DNA of 8,904 bases from Chloroflexota bacterium (GCA_012798275.1 JAAZNO010000037.1:1-8904); one strand, 5' to 3'; numbered from the stretch's first letter, positions 1 to 7,176 are shown. Numbers and translations are program-made. Notes: generated from the sequence alone by a model not told the origin.

Positions 1-30
1 CTGACTGCTGACTCACTGATCTCTATTTTC

Positions 31-38
31 GAAGGAGG
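31..38 (+). promoter_or_regulatory. Shine-Dalgarno site of the AmaP-like gene
   Basis: GAAGGAGG lies 5 nt before the ATG at 44 and is a near-perfect anti-16S match, which fixes the start of the first gene. The 30 bases before it hold no recognisable promoter, and the gene may belong to an operon that begins outside the window. Confidence 0.8.
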
Positions 39-43
39 CCAGA

Positions 44-748
44 ATGAACACGTTTAACCGCATTGTGGTGGTATTGGTGTTGATCGCGTTGATCCTCTTG
101 GTAAGCGTGCTGGGCGTCATCCCGCACGTGATCCTTTCTGACGTGGGCCATTGGGCTGTCACGCTGGGAGAGCAGCTGTGGGCAGCGCAGGTTGCCGTCC
201 GGTTGGGTATCGGCGTCCTGCTAGCGCTTATCTTCGATGCCCTGGCGATAGCCCTGATCTACTTTGAGGTGCGACCGCAGCGTCAGCGCTTCATCCGCGT
301 GGAGAACCTCGCCGGCGGTATGGCGACGGTCAGCGTCGAAAGCGTCGTGCGGCAGCTGGAATATCGCCTGGCGCCCATCCCCAATGTGATCGCCGTGAGG
401 CCGAAAATCCGGGCGGGGCGCGGCAAAGTGCAGGCGGTGGTCAATGTGGATGTGGGGACGGGCGTCAACGTCCCGCAGATGGCATCCCGCCTGGTGGAAG
501 AAGTCAAGGAGGTGTTGAACACCGAAATGGGGCTGCAGCTCGCCGGCGAGCCGGAGGTGCGGATCACGGTCTTGCCGCAGCCGGAAGGACGCCGCGCACC
601 TCAACCGCAGCCTGCCGCACCCGTCGAGCCCGTGACCCCGCCGGCGATCCCACCGGCGACCCCGGTGGCAACGCGACAGCCGCCGCTCGTGACCCCAGCG
701 CCCGAGACGCCGAGTTGGCCAAGAGACACCGGGGAGCCTGTCGTTTGA
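44..748 (+). CDS. AmaP-like membrane protein with Asp23-type domain (alkaline shock response membrane anchor family)
   Basis: The 234-residue product has two hydrophobic helices (about residues 6-28 and 52-74). A soluble alpha/beta region follows at about 82-177, with the Asp23/AmaP-like pattern of a valine-rich strand, a short helix and a strand ending in RITVLP. The last 57 residues are rich in proline and alanine and look disordered. In Firmicutes, AmaP anchors Asp23 at the membrane and is linked to cell-envelope stress. That role is known for the family and only inferred here. The start at 44 is supported by GAAGGAGG. The stop overlaps the TTG start of scpB, so the two genes are probably translationally coupled. 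The long proline-rich tail is unlike the short tails usual in AmaP and may be lineage-specific. Family assignment is good; exact function is unknown. Confidence 0.72.
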   Translation: MNTFNRIVVVLVLIALILLVSVLGVIPHVILSDVGHWAVTLGEQLWAAQVAVRLGIGVLLALIFDALAIALIYFEVRPQRQRFIRVENLAGGMATVSVESVVRQLEYRLAPIPNVIAVRPKIRAGRGKVQAVVNVDVGTGVNVPQMASRLVEEVKEVLNTEMGLQLAGEPEVRITVLPQPEGRRAPQPQPAAPVEPVTPPAIPPATPVATRQPPLVTPAPETPSWPRDTGEPVV

Positions 749-1302
749 GCGAATCACAGGTGCTGACGCCGGCGGCGCTCATCGAAGCCTTGCTCTTCGT
801 CGCGCAGGGCCCGGTGAAGGAAGAAGACCTCTTCGCCGCGGCGGCCCTGAGCGAAGCAGAGGGCCGCGAGGCCCTGGCCCGCCTCGAGACGTACCTGGCC
901 GGGGGCGGCTTGCGGTTGCAACATCTGGGCCGACGGTTGCAACTGGTCACGGCGCCTCAAGCGGCCCCGCAGGTGGAACATTTCCTTGGCCTGGAGGTGA
1001 ACCTGCGTTTGTCGCAGGCCGCCCTGGAGACACTGGCGATCGTCGCCTACGCGCAGCCGGTCACGCGCCCGCAGGTCGAGGCCGTCCGGGGGGTCAACTC
1101 CGATAGCGTCTTGCGCACACTGCTGGCCGCCGGACTGATTGAGGAAGCGGGCCGCGCTGATACGGTGGGCCGTCCCATCCTCTACCAGACAACGTTTGAG
1201 TTCTTACAGCAGTTTGGCCTGAGCAACCTGCAAGCCTTGCCGGCGCTGGAAGCCATGCCCCAGAACGCCGCCCTGGGCGCCTCTACCGCTGACGAGGCGT
1301 AG
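745..1302 (+). CDS. scpB: SMC-ScpAB complex subunit ScpB
   Basis: This 185-residue protein is segregation and condensation protein B, the winged-helix dimer that binds ScpA and regulates the SMC ATPase during chromosome compaction and segregation. The family signature is clear in the second winged helix: ALETLAIVAYAQPVTRPQVE, then RGVNSDSVLRTLLAAGLIEE, then GRPILYQTT, FEFLQQFGL and a closing LPALE. The length is typical of the family. I chose the TTG at 745 because GGGGAG at 731-736 sits 8 nt upstream and the TTG overlaps the TGA of the preceding gene (TTGA). A TTG at 715 is also in frame but would add ten basic residues and lacks a comparable ribosome-binding site. The partner scpA is not in the window and may lie elsewhere or upstream. 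Confidence 0.95.
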   Translation: MSESQVLTPAALIEALLFVAQGPVKEEDLFAAAALSEAEGREALARLETYLAGGGLRLQHLGRRLQLVTAPQAAPQVEHFLGLEVNLRLSQAALETLAIVAYAQPVTRPQVEAVRGVNSDSVLRTLLAAGLIEEAGRADTVGRPILYQTTFEFLQQFGLSNLQALPALEAMPQNAALGASTADEA

Positions 1303-1335
1303 CACGGTGGGACGGTAGCGCTAAGGGGGAAGTCA

Positions 1336-3894
1336 ATGAACAGGTGGGGGCGCCTGCTGTTGCTGGCGCTGCTGGTGGGTGCGATCGTCACACCCGCGCC
1401 ACAGGCATCGGCGCAGACGACGGGCGACGCGGTGAGCGTTTACTACGTCGGGCCGCAGGATCTCCTCTATGCGACGATCCAACGCGCCGCGCCCCACATC
1501 CGCCTGGTGGATAACCCCGAACTGGCGCAGGTCTACGTCCTCAACGATCCGCTGCTGGAATCCGCGCAGCTGCAGGGGATCGGGCGGTTGGTGCTGCGGG
1601 AGGAGGTCGGCCTCGTGGTTTTTCTGGGGCCCCATTTTCCCAGCACGGTGGCCGATATTCGGGCGCTTCTCGGCGTCGGCGCGTTCAACATCGCGGCCGG
1701 GAAGACCAATCCGCAGCCGGTGCAAAACAGTTCAGAGGCCGACCCCCTTCAGACCGCCGTCGCCTGGAACTCGGCCCCGGAAGTCCGCGCGCGCACGGTG
1801 ATTTCCAATCCCAACCTGCTGCAGCCGGTCGTCGTCACAGCGGCGGGCGAACCTCTCGTGCAGCGGGCGCGGGGACGGGAACAGGTGCAGGCCTTCGTCG
1901 TGGGCATGTGGTTCGACGATGTCAGCAACGCCGGCTGGGCCGAATGGCCCTATTTCGACTACTTCATCTATCGGCTGTTGGCGGAGGCCGCGAACGCTCC
2001 CCGTCTCCTCTCTTTTCAGGCTTACCCGCACGCCCCGGTTCCTCGCGGTCAGGCCCGCTGGTTCTTGGGCAGCCTGGCGCTCCTGGATCTCCTGATCTGC
2101 TTCATCGCTCTGTTTATCGCCCGACGGAGCCTTTTCCTGCGGCCTGAACGGTGGGCCACCGTGCGGTTTGACGCGGCAACTTCCCCCTCGCCCTGGACGG
2201 CGGTGGGATTTCAGCGCCCGCTTGCTGCCCTGTTATTTTTGCTCGGTGTTGGCCCCCTGCTGCTGTTGCCCTGGCTGATCTTCCAGCTGCAGCTTCTGCC
2301 GACGTTGCTGTTGCCCTCCCAACAGGCCTGGGGCTTCTGGGAGCAGGCGGGACAGTGGCTGACCCTGCTCTGGATTGTCTTTGACGCGGGGGTGGGCGTC
2401 GCTGCGGTAAGGTATTTCGTCGCCTGGCGCTCGCAGAATCCTAAGGCGGGACTTCGGTATTTGCAATTGTACATCTGGTGGCAGATACTGAGCGGCGCCG
2501 TGCAGATGGTACTGGTGATGGGCGGGGCGCTCTTTATCCTGCCGCGGACGGCGCTGGCGCATTTGACTTTCTATCTCATCGCGCGCACCTTCATCCAGTT
2601 CCCGGGCTTCCTGATGGTCTTTCGCTTGTTCTTCCGCGCCGAGCAGCGCTTCGACTATGAGCAGCGGCTCGTCATTCTGACGGCCATTGGGGGGATGGGA
2701 CTCCAGACGCTCCTGGTGCTCCTGTTCCGGGAGGTGCTCCCGAATTTGCTTGACCTCGACGCCACGATCCGCAGTGTTCTGGGACTGGGGGCGGGGGTGT
2801 ACTTTGCCGAATGGCTGGCTTTTGGCGTGGGCGCCCTTTTTTACAAGCAGCTGGGGTACGATCTCTATGCCTTGTTCATCCCGGCTTTTGACTGGGGCGT
2901 GTTTCGCCGCGCTTTGCGTTATGGGCTGCTGTGGACCGGCGGTACGCTGGCAGTCGCCGCGGCGACGCTGGTGCAGGGGATGTGGCTCATCCGCTATGTG
3001 CCCGAGCTCGGCAGCTGGCAGATGTGGGCCGTGGTGATGCTCTTTCCACTGGCCTTCGAGGCGCTGCAATCCGGCCTGTATGACAGCCTCATGCCCGCTT
3101 TGGTCGAAGCCGTGACGCAAGACGCGCGCACGCTGGCCCGGTACATGCTGGGTCAGGGAGTGCGCTATGGAGTGTGGGCCGGGCTGTTGGTGCTCGCGGC
3201 GCTGGCGTTGGTGCTCGAACGGCTGGCGGGGGGCTGGTTAGGGGAGGCTTATGTGGAGCTGGCGTCCTTGCTGGCTCCTGTGGTGGTCTGGGCCGCGTTG
3301 CAGGGGCCGGCATGGACGGCAGAACGGCTGTTGGAGGCAGAAGGACGCCCCGGGCAGCGTTCCGTGGTGTTGATCGTCGAGCAGGGATTGCGGCTGCTGT
3401 TGCTGTTTTTGTTCGTCCCCCGGTGGGGAATGGCGGGAGTGTGGCCCGCTTTCCTGCTGCCGTTGCTGGTCCGCACGGCTCTGGGATGGCATTTCATACG
3501 GCGCTGGCGGGTCAAAGTCAATTTTTGGCAGACAGGCGTGGCACCCTTCGGCGCGGCGTTGCTGGCCTACAACGGAGTGCGCGCTTTGCTGGGAGTGTTG
3601 CCCACCGGGACGGGCTCGGAACGTCTGCTCTGGTTCCTGGTGCTGCTGTGGCTCTCGCCCTTCTACGGCTTTCTGACGGGGTTGCTGGGGGGCTGGGATG
3701 ACGGCGGCTTAGAGGAGCTGCATCAGGCGGCGCAACTGAGCGACGTGGGGCTGCCCCTGGCGCTCCTGCTGTGGGGAGCCGTGCGCCTGGGAGCGCGCCT
3801 TTCCCCGTTGCACGGGCTTTTCCCGGTGACCTTGCGGGCAGCGGCCCAAGAAGAGGCCCGCGCCCTCTCCGCGCGTCGCCCGCCGCCCGCTTAG
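1336..3894 (+). CDS. Large membrane protein: secreted amidotransferase-like domain fused to a MOP-flippase-like polytopic region
   Basis: The 852-residue protein starts with a signal peptide (basic NRWGR, hydrophobic LLLLALLVGAIV, APQASAQ at the likely cleavage site near residue 27). Residues about 28-235 form a hydrophilic, predicted extracytoplasmic domain. Two stretches in it, LVVFLGPHFP (94-103) and WAEWPYFDYFIYRLLAEA (201-218), resemble type 1 glutamine-amidotransferase-like domains of BatA/DUF4159-type envelope proteins. From about residue 240 to 820 there are roughly 14 hydrophobic helices whose arrangement and amphipathic loops resemble MATE/Wzx/MurJ exporters that flip lipid-linked sugars. 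Neither half has an obvious catalytic motif. The start has AAGGGGGA just upstream, and scpB ends 33 bp before it, so it may share that transcript. Its stop overlaps the stop of the opposing NUDIX gene. A role in export of an envelope polysaccharide or lipid is inference; the domain reading needs a structural search. Confidence 0.6.
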   Translation: MNRWGRLLLLALLVGAIVTPAPQASAQTTGDAVSVYYVGPQDLLYATIQRAAPHIRLVDNPELAQVYVLNDPLLESAQLQGIGRLVLREEVGLVVFLGPHFPSTVADIRALLGVGAFNIAAGKTNPQPVQNSSEADPLQTAVAWNSAPEVRARTVISNPNLLQPVVVTAAGEPLVQRARGREQVQAFVVGMWFDDVSNAGWAEWPYFDYFIYRLLAEAANAPRLLSFQAYPHAPVPRGQARWFLGSLALLDLLICFIALFIARRSLFLRPERWATVRFDAATSPSPWTAVGFQRPLAALLFLLGVGPLLLLPWLIFQLQLLPTLLLPSQQAWGFWEQAGQWLTLLWIVFDAGVGVAAVRYFVAWRSQNPKAGLRYLQLYIWWQILSGAVQMVLVMGGALFILPRTALAHLTFYLIARTFIQFPGFLMVFRLFFRAEQRFDYEQRLVILTAIGGMGLQTLLVLLFREVLPNLLDLDATIRSVLGLGAGVYFAEWLAFGVGALFYKQLGYDLYALFIPAFDWGVFRRALRYGLLWTGGTLAVAAATLVQGMWLIRYVPELGSWQMWAVVMLFPLAFEALQSGLYDSLMPALVEAVTQDARTLARYMLGQGVRYGVWAGLLVLAALALVLERLAGGWLGEAYVELASLLAPVVVWAALQGPAWTAERLLEAEGRPGQRSVVLIVEQGLRLLLLFLFVPRWGMAGVWPAFLLPLLVRTALGWHFIRRWRVKVNFWQTGVAPFGAALLAYNGVRALLGVLPTGTGSERLLWFLVLLWLSPFYGFLTGLLGGWDDGGLEELHQAAQLSDVGLPLALLLWGAVRLGARLSPLHGLFPVTLRAAAQEEARALSARRPPPA

Positions 3895-4379
3895 TCGAAG
3901 GACATTTCCAGGCCGGCTTCGGTCACCTGATAGCGGGCGAAGACGAGCTCCTCCGCCGGTAGGATGTGCTCCAGCAGGGCGGGCAGATCCTCCACGACGG
4001 GTAATGTCTGCAACGTGGCCAGCTCCACCCATTCTGCCTGTCCCTCAGGCGAGGGCGGCAGGAGGCTTTCCGGCGCCGTCCCGGTGAAGACGAAAAGCAG
4101 GATGCCGGGCGGTTGCGGGCGCGTGATGGTGACCAAGCCTTTGAGCTGCAGCTCGACGGACGTGAGGCCGGCCTCTTCCTGGAGCTCGCGGAGCGCAGCG
4201 CGCCGCGGATCCTCTCCCGGCTCGATGTGTCCCCCCAACCCGTTGTAGCGGTTCGCCCAGAGCTTTTTATCCGGTGCGCCGCGCAGCAACAGCACCCGCT
4301 CGCCCTGCGTCAAAAAGATCAGCGTGCGGGGCACGACGGTGTAGCGCGTGGGATCGTTAAGCTGCTCCTCTGGCCGCAT
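3891..4379 (-). CDS. NUDIX hydrolase
   Basis: The 162-residue protein carries a complete Nudix box (GX5EX7REUXEEXGU) at about residues 50-72. It reads as G, HIEPG, E, DPRRAAL, then RELQEEAGL, so every metal-binding glutamate is present. It is preceded by a strand-rich region (TLIFLTQGERVLLLRG) and KKLWANRYNGLGG, as in MutT/8-oxo-dGTP-diphosphatase-like members that hydrolyse nucleoside diphosphates linked to another group. The substrate cannot be told from sequence. I place the start at 4379 because GGAGG at 4388-4392 lies 8 nt upstream. The alternative ATG at 4394 overlaps that GGAGG and has no ribosome-binding site of its own. The gene overlaps the end of the upstream toroid gene by 23 bp, so it is the last gene of that transcript. 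Confidence 0.92.
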   Translation of the reverse strand: MRPEEQLNDPTRYTVVPRTLIFLTQGERVLLLRGAPDKKLWANRYNGLGGHIEPGEDPRRAALRELQEEAGLTSVELQLKGLVTITRPQPPGILLFVFTGTAPESLLPPSPEGQAEWVELATLQTLPVVEDLPALLEHILPAEELVFARYQVTEAGLEMSFD

Positions 4380-5304
4380 AGGTGTTGCCTCCATAGATCA
4401 GCATGAGCGTGTGCACCGCCTCAAAGGTGAGCCAGCGGCTGGGTTGAAAGATGCGTTCGAGCTGCATGTCGTTGGCCGCGAGGCGCGTCTTGTGCCAGCG
4501 CCCTTCTTCATCCTGCAGCGTTTCCAGTCGCGCCGCGAATTCGCGGAGGCGCAGGGGCTCTCCGGCGACGGCAAGGGCCAGGACGTGGGTCAGTTCGAGC
4601 AGATCGGTCTCGTAGTAGCGGTTGAAGCGCAACCGCAACCAATCCGCGTCCCGGCGCTCCCAATCGAAAGGCCAGCGCAGCAATTTCTCCGCCAGGCGCT
4701 GGATGGCCCGCGTTTCGTCGGCGGTGCGCATGGCCTCAGGCTGACTTTCCAGGCCGGCCAGGGCTTTCACCATTCCCGCCGCGCATTCCCCTCCCGCGAT
4801 GGGGCAGCGGAGCAGCTCCGGCTGCTTCAGGGTGGCCTGCACCAGCATCTGGCGGGAGGACTCCAGACGGGGATCGTCGCCCAGGCCAAAGTGGGTGAGC
4901 AGCTGTACCGTCATGCCGGTGTAGCAGAGCCAGACCCCCGGTTCGGCCGCGTCGGGGGCAAAGCGCCCATCGGCGAGCCGACCTCGCGCGAGCAGGTGGT
5001 CGCAGGCGTCGCGGATGATGCCGGCGGGCGGCGCGCTCATCTGCGCCAGCGTATACAGGATGCCAAACGTGCCCGCCGCCGCGCCGAAGAAGGGAGCGTC
5101 GGCGCGGCCCCAAAAACTGATGGGATCGGCGTAGCGCAGCAGCGTCTGCACCGGCTTCCACGCGAGCACTGCGTCATAGTCCGCCTCCAGGCTCGCCTCT
5201 GGACGGCGGAAGATGTGGCGCAGGGTCAACAGCCGGGCGGAGGGATTTTCGGGATCCAGCAGCCAGGGGACGGGATCGCGGCGAATGTGCGCCAGCCAGG
5301 ACAT
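4357..5304 (-). CDS. Alpha/alpha-toroid-like protein of unknown function (prenyltransferase/squalene-oxidase repeat-like)
   Basis: This 315-residue soluble protein has no signal peptide or membrane helix. It begins WLAHIRRDPVPWLLDPENPS followed by ARLLTLRHIF, an opening seen in a poorly characterised group of bacterial helical-repeat proteins. Databases sometimes label such proteins prenyltransferase/squalene-oxidase repeat or, misleadingly, NifH. Repeated helical hairpins carry GRADAPFFG, DGRFAPDA near 125, CYTGMTVQLL, a cysteine-containing CPIAGGECAAG segment near 193, DEEGRW and PSRWLTFEAVHTLM near the end, as in alpha-toroids. I see no DXDD cyclase motif or zinc-prenyltransferase site, so an enzymatic role is not supported. 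The ATG at 5304 has no clear Shine-Dalgarno and lies 27 bp after the kinase stop, which suggests coupling to that gene. Its 3' end contains the start and ribosome-binding site of the NUDIX gene. Confidence 0.65.
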   Translation of the reverse strand: MSWLAHIRRDPVPWLLDPENPSARLLTLRHIFRRPEASLEADYDAVLAWKPVQTLLRYADPISFWGRADAPFFGAAAGTFGILYTLAQMSAPPAGIIRDACDHLLARGRLADGRFAPDAAEPGVWLCYTGMTVQLLTHFGLGDDPRLESSRQMLVQATLKQPELLRCPIAGGECAAGMVKALAGLESQPEAMRTADETRAIQRLAEKLLRWPFDWERRDADWLRLRFNRYYETDLLELTHVLALAVAGEPLRLREFAARLETLQDEEGRWHKTRLAANDMQLERIFQPSRWLTFEAVHTLMLIYGGNTYAARGAA

Positions 5305-5331
5305 GGGGTCACATCGGGCGGCGAGAGCGTT

Positions 5332-5817
5332 TCACAGCTTGTAGCCGATCATCCGCAGGAAGTTCTTGCGCCAGGCGATGTCTTCCGCTCCCTCGACCTG
5401 CGCGTTCGTCGCGCCGTCAATCACGCCGAGGATGCCGCGCCCCTGTTCGGTCTCCGCGAGGATGACCTCCACAGCATTGGCCGTCGCGCAGAAGATGCGG
5501 GCGACTTCGGGGACTTGCTTGACGGCGTTCAGCACGTTGAGGGGATAGTAGCCGGCGCCGAGAAAGATGAGGAAGCTGTGGCCCGCACGGAGGGCCAGGG
5601 CGTTTTTCTGCGCCAGAGCGATCATCTCGTCGTCGGTGCCTGACCAGCGCACCAACGCCTTGCCTGACGCCTCGCAGAACGCCAGCCCGAATTTGATGCC
5701 CGGCACGGCGTTGACCAGCGCCTCGTGCAGGTCTTCCACCGTTTTGATGAAATGGGATTGTCCCAAAATGAAATTGATGGTTTCAGGTTTTTCAATGCGT
5801 ACCACGTTCAGTTCCAT
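5332..5817 (-). CDS. Adenosine-specific kinase (PF04008 family)
   Basis: The 161-residue product matches the adenosine-specific kinase family in length and over its whole sequence. Conserved stretches include INFILGQSHFIKTVEDLHEA (14-33), GIKFGLAFCEASGKALVRW (40-58), NALALRAGHSFLIFLG, PLNVLNAVKQVPEVARIFCA, TANAVEVILAE, and GRGILGVIDG near the end. The family is small, best known in archaea and scattered bacteria, and structurally unrelated to the ribokinase-type adenosine kinases. A purine-salvage role is taken from the family name and is not shown here. I chose the ATG at 5817 because GGAGGT at 5824-5829 precedes it by 6 nt. An upstream in-frame ATG would run through the palindrome at 5857-5895 and has no family similarity. 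It is the first gene of a likely kinase-toroid-NUDIX transcript. Confidence 0.93.
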   Translation of the reverse strand: MELNVVRIEKPETINFILGQSHFIKTVEDLHEALVNAVPGIKFGLAFCEASGKALVRWSGTDDEMIALAQKNALALRAGHSFLIFLGAGYYPLNVLNAVKQVPEVARIFCATANAVEVILAETEQGRGILGVIDGATNAQVEGAEDIAWRKNFLRMIGYKL

Positions 5818-5856
5818 GGGATGACCTCCGTAAGTTGATGAGGAACTTTTTTTTGT

Positions 5857-5895
5857 GGTTTTTTGCAGGCGGGTGCCGCCCGCCTGCAAAAAACC
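5857..5895. repeat. Perfect inverted repeat, 17-bp stem with 5-nt loop
   Basis: Left arm 5857-5873 (GGTTTTTTGCAGGCGGG) is the exact reverse complement of 5879-5895, with TGCCG between. It lies in the 103-bp gap between cinA and the adenosine-specific kinase. The G/C core is flanked outward by T6 on the left and A6 on the right, inside the stem. That is the reverse of a standard bidirectional terminator, so read from the cinA side the hairpin is followed by A-rich sequence and no U-tract. It could be an mRNA-stabilising hairpin at the 3' end of the cinA message, a leader element of the kinase message, or a protein-binding palindrome. Confidence 0.85.
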
Positions 5896-5920
5896 TTATT
5901 TTTCTCCCCTTGCCGCCTGG

Positions 5921-6790
5921 CTATCTGGCGCCAGGTTGAACCGTGATGCCTTCCCGGCGCAAGACCGGGATCCCGACGCCTGCGCAGGCGCTTTCGAGGG
6001 TGCGCAACGCCTTCTCCACCTGCGCTTGCGCCGCAGTGACCTCCGGCGCGTGGGCGGCGGCGAGGATGCGTAAAGCGGCATTTTCGACGGACGACGCGCC
6101 CGGCGCCGGAAAGGGTTGGGCCAGCGATTTGACGTAGACCTCTGGATAGCGCGCGCCCACCTCGCGCAAGACGCCTGCCAGGTTGGCCTCGTCCTCGCAC
6201 TGCACGACGAGGGCACCTTCTACCCAGGCCTGCCGGCCAAAGCGGACGCTCAGCTGGGGGATGACCGTCCCTTCGAGGAGCGCCGCCAGCTCCGCCGGAA
6301 CGCCAGGGAGGCAGATCAGGATCGTCTCGCCCTGCTCCAGCCACACGCCGGGCGCTACCCCGACGGGATTGAACAGGGGCAGCGCGCCCTCGGGCAGCCG
6401 CGACATCTTGCGACGGGCCTCTTCCGGCCCGCGTTGCGGCACGTAGCCTGCCGCGAGCAGCCGGTCGTAGGCGGATTCCACGGCCTGGCGCGCCGCCGGC
6501 GTCTCGAGGAGGGGACGTCCCAGCGCGGCGGCGACGGCGGAGAGCGTGCAATCGTCTGCCGTGGGCCCCAACCCGCCGCTGACGAGGAGCACGTCAGGCC
6601 GGGGCGCCAGCAAAGCCATGAGCGAAGCGGCGATGGCCGGGGGATCATCCCGCACCATCGCCGCTTGTTCTACCTGAAAGCCTTGCTGGGTAAGACGGCG
6701 CGCTAGCGTGTGGAGATTGCAGTCCTGCACCTCGCCGTTGAGCAATTCGTTGCCGATAACGAGCAGGGCCACGCGAGCGATCGCACTCAC
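5921..6790 (-). CDS. CinA N-terminal-domain (MoaB/Mog-like, COG1058) protein lacking the PncC domain
   Basis: The 289-residue protein matches the first domain of CinA (competence/damage-inducible protein). It shows LLVIGNELLNGEVQD at the start, SGGLGPTADD at 71-80, ALGRPL, NPVGVAPGVWLE at 141-152, and CLPGVPAELAALLEG at 160-174. After that comes a shorter second region, and the protein ends without the C-terminal nicotinamide-nucleotide amidase (PncC) domain that brings full CinA proteins to about 420 residues. In the family this domain has ADP-ribose pyrophosphatase-type activity linked to pyridine-nucleotide repair; activity here is inferred. The start is GTG, overlapping the TGA of the response regulator (GTGA). 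There is only a weak ribosome-binding site, so translation is probably coupled to that gene. Confidence 0.85.
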   Translation of the reverse strand: MSAIARVALLVIGNELLNGEVQDCNLHTLARRLTQQGFQVEQAAMVRDDPPAIAASLMALLAPRPDVLLVSGGLGPTADDCTLSAVAAALGRPLLETPAARQAVESAYDRLLAAGYVPQRGPEEARRKMSRLPEGALPLFNPVGVAPGVWLEQGETILICLPGVPAELAALLEGTVIPQLSVRFGRQAWVEGALVVQCEDEANLAGVLREVGARYPEVYVKSLAQPFPAPGASSVENAALRILAAAHAPEVTAAQAQVEKALRTLESACAGVGIPVLRREGITVQPGAR

Positions 6791-7176
6791 AGATCCAGCC
6801 TTAAGACCTTGTTGATGCTGCTCAGGAGTTCGTGGGGGCCGAAAGGTTTGGTCACATAGTCATCTACTTTGGCAATGTGCAGCCCCAGCACCTTGTCAAT
6901 GCTCTGGGCTTTGGCGGTGACGACGATGACGGGAATGGCCTTGAGCGCCGGATCCGCTTTGATTTGCTGATAGACTTCCCAACCATCCATGTCGGGCATC
7001 ATCAGGTCCAACAAGACCAGATCGGGCTTCAGGCGGCGCACGGTTTCCAGGCCCTGTTGCCCGCCGACCGCGCCCACGAGCTCGAAATTTCCCCGGTCCA
7101 GGATGATCCGAATCAGCTCGATCATCTCGGGCTCATCTTCGATGCATACGACTACCCGTTTGGTCATTTCCGCCAT
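6787..7176 (-). CDS. Single-domain response regulator (CheY-like receiver)
   Basis: The product (129 residues from the chosen start) is a receiver domain and nothing else. The acidic cluster IEDEP has D14, the phosphoacceptor is D57 in LVLLDLMMPDMDGWEV, T87 lies in VIVVTA, and K110 lies in VTKPF, so all residues for aspartyl phosphorylation are present. No DNA-binding or enzymatic output domain follows, so it must act by protein contact, as CheY or SpoIIR-type phosphorelay proteins do. No histidine kinase is in the window. ATGs occur at 7179, 7176 and 7167. I prefer 7176 because GGAGG then lies 6 nt upstream, while it would be only 3 nt before 7179. It is coupled to the CinA-like gene by a 4-bp start/stop overlap and preceded by a strong promoter. 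Confidence 0.93.
   Translation of the reverse strand: MAEMTKRVVVCIEDEPEMIELIRIILDRGNFELVGAVGGQQGLETVRRLKPDLVLLDLMMPDMDGWEVYQQIKADPALKAIPVIVVTAKAQSIDKVLGLHIAKVDDYVTKPFGPHELLSSINKVLRLDL

Noticed and set aside
2233..3120. A 295-codon minus-strand frame inside the large membrane protein gene
   Set aside because: It is rich in Q, H, E and R, as expected for the complement of a hydrophobic membrane-protein gene. The plus-strand frame has a signal peptide and helices.
4348..5643. A 431-codon plus-strand open frame opposite the toroid and kinase genes
   Set aside because: It is antisense to two well-supported genes, with composition typical of a shadow frame and no recognisable domain.
5857..5895. 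Rho-independent terminator for cinA
   Set aside because: On the cinA strand the stem is followed by A-rich sequence and has no U-tract. On the other strand no gene leads into it.
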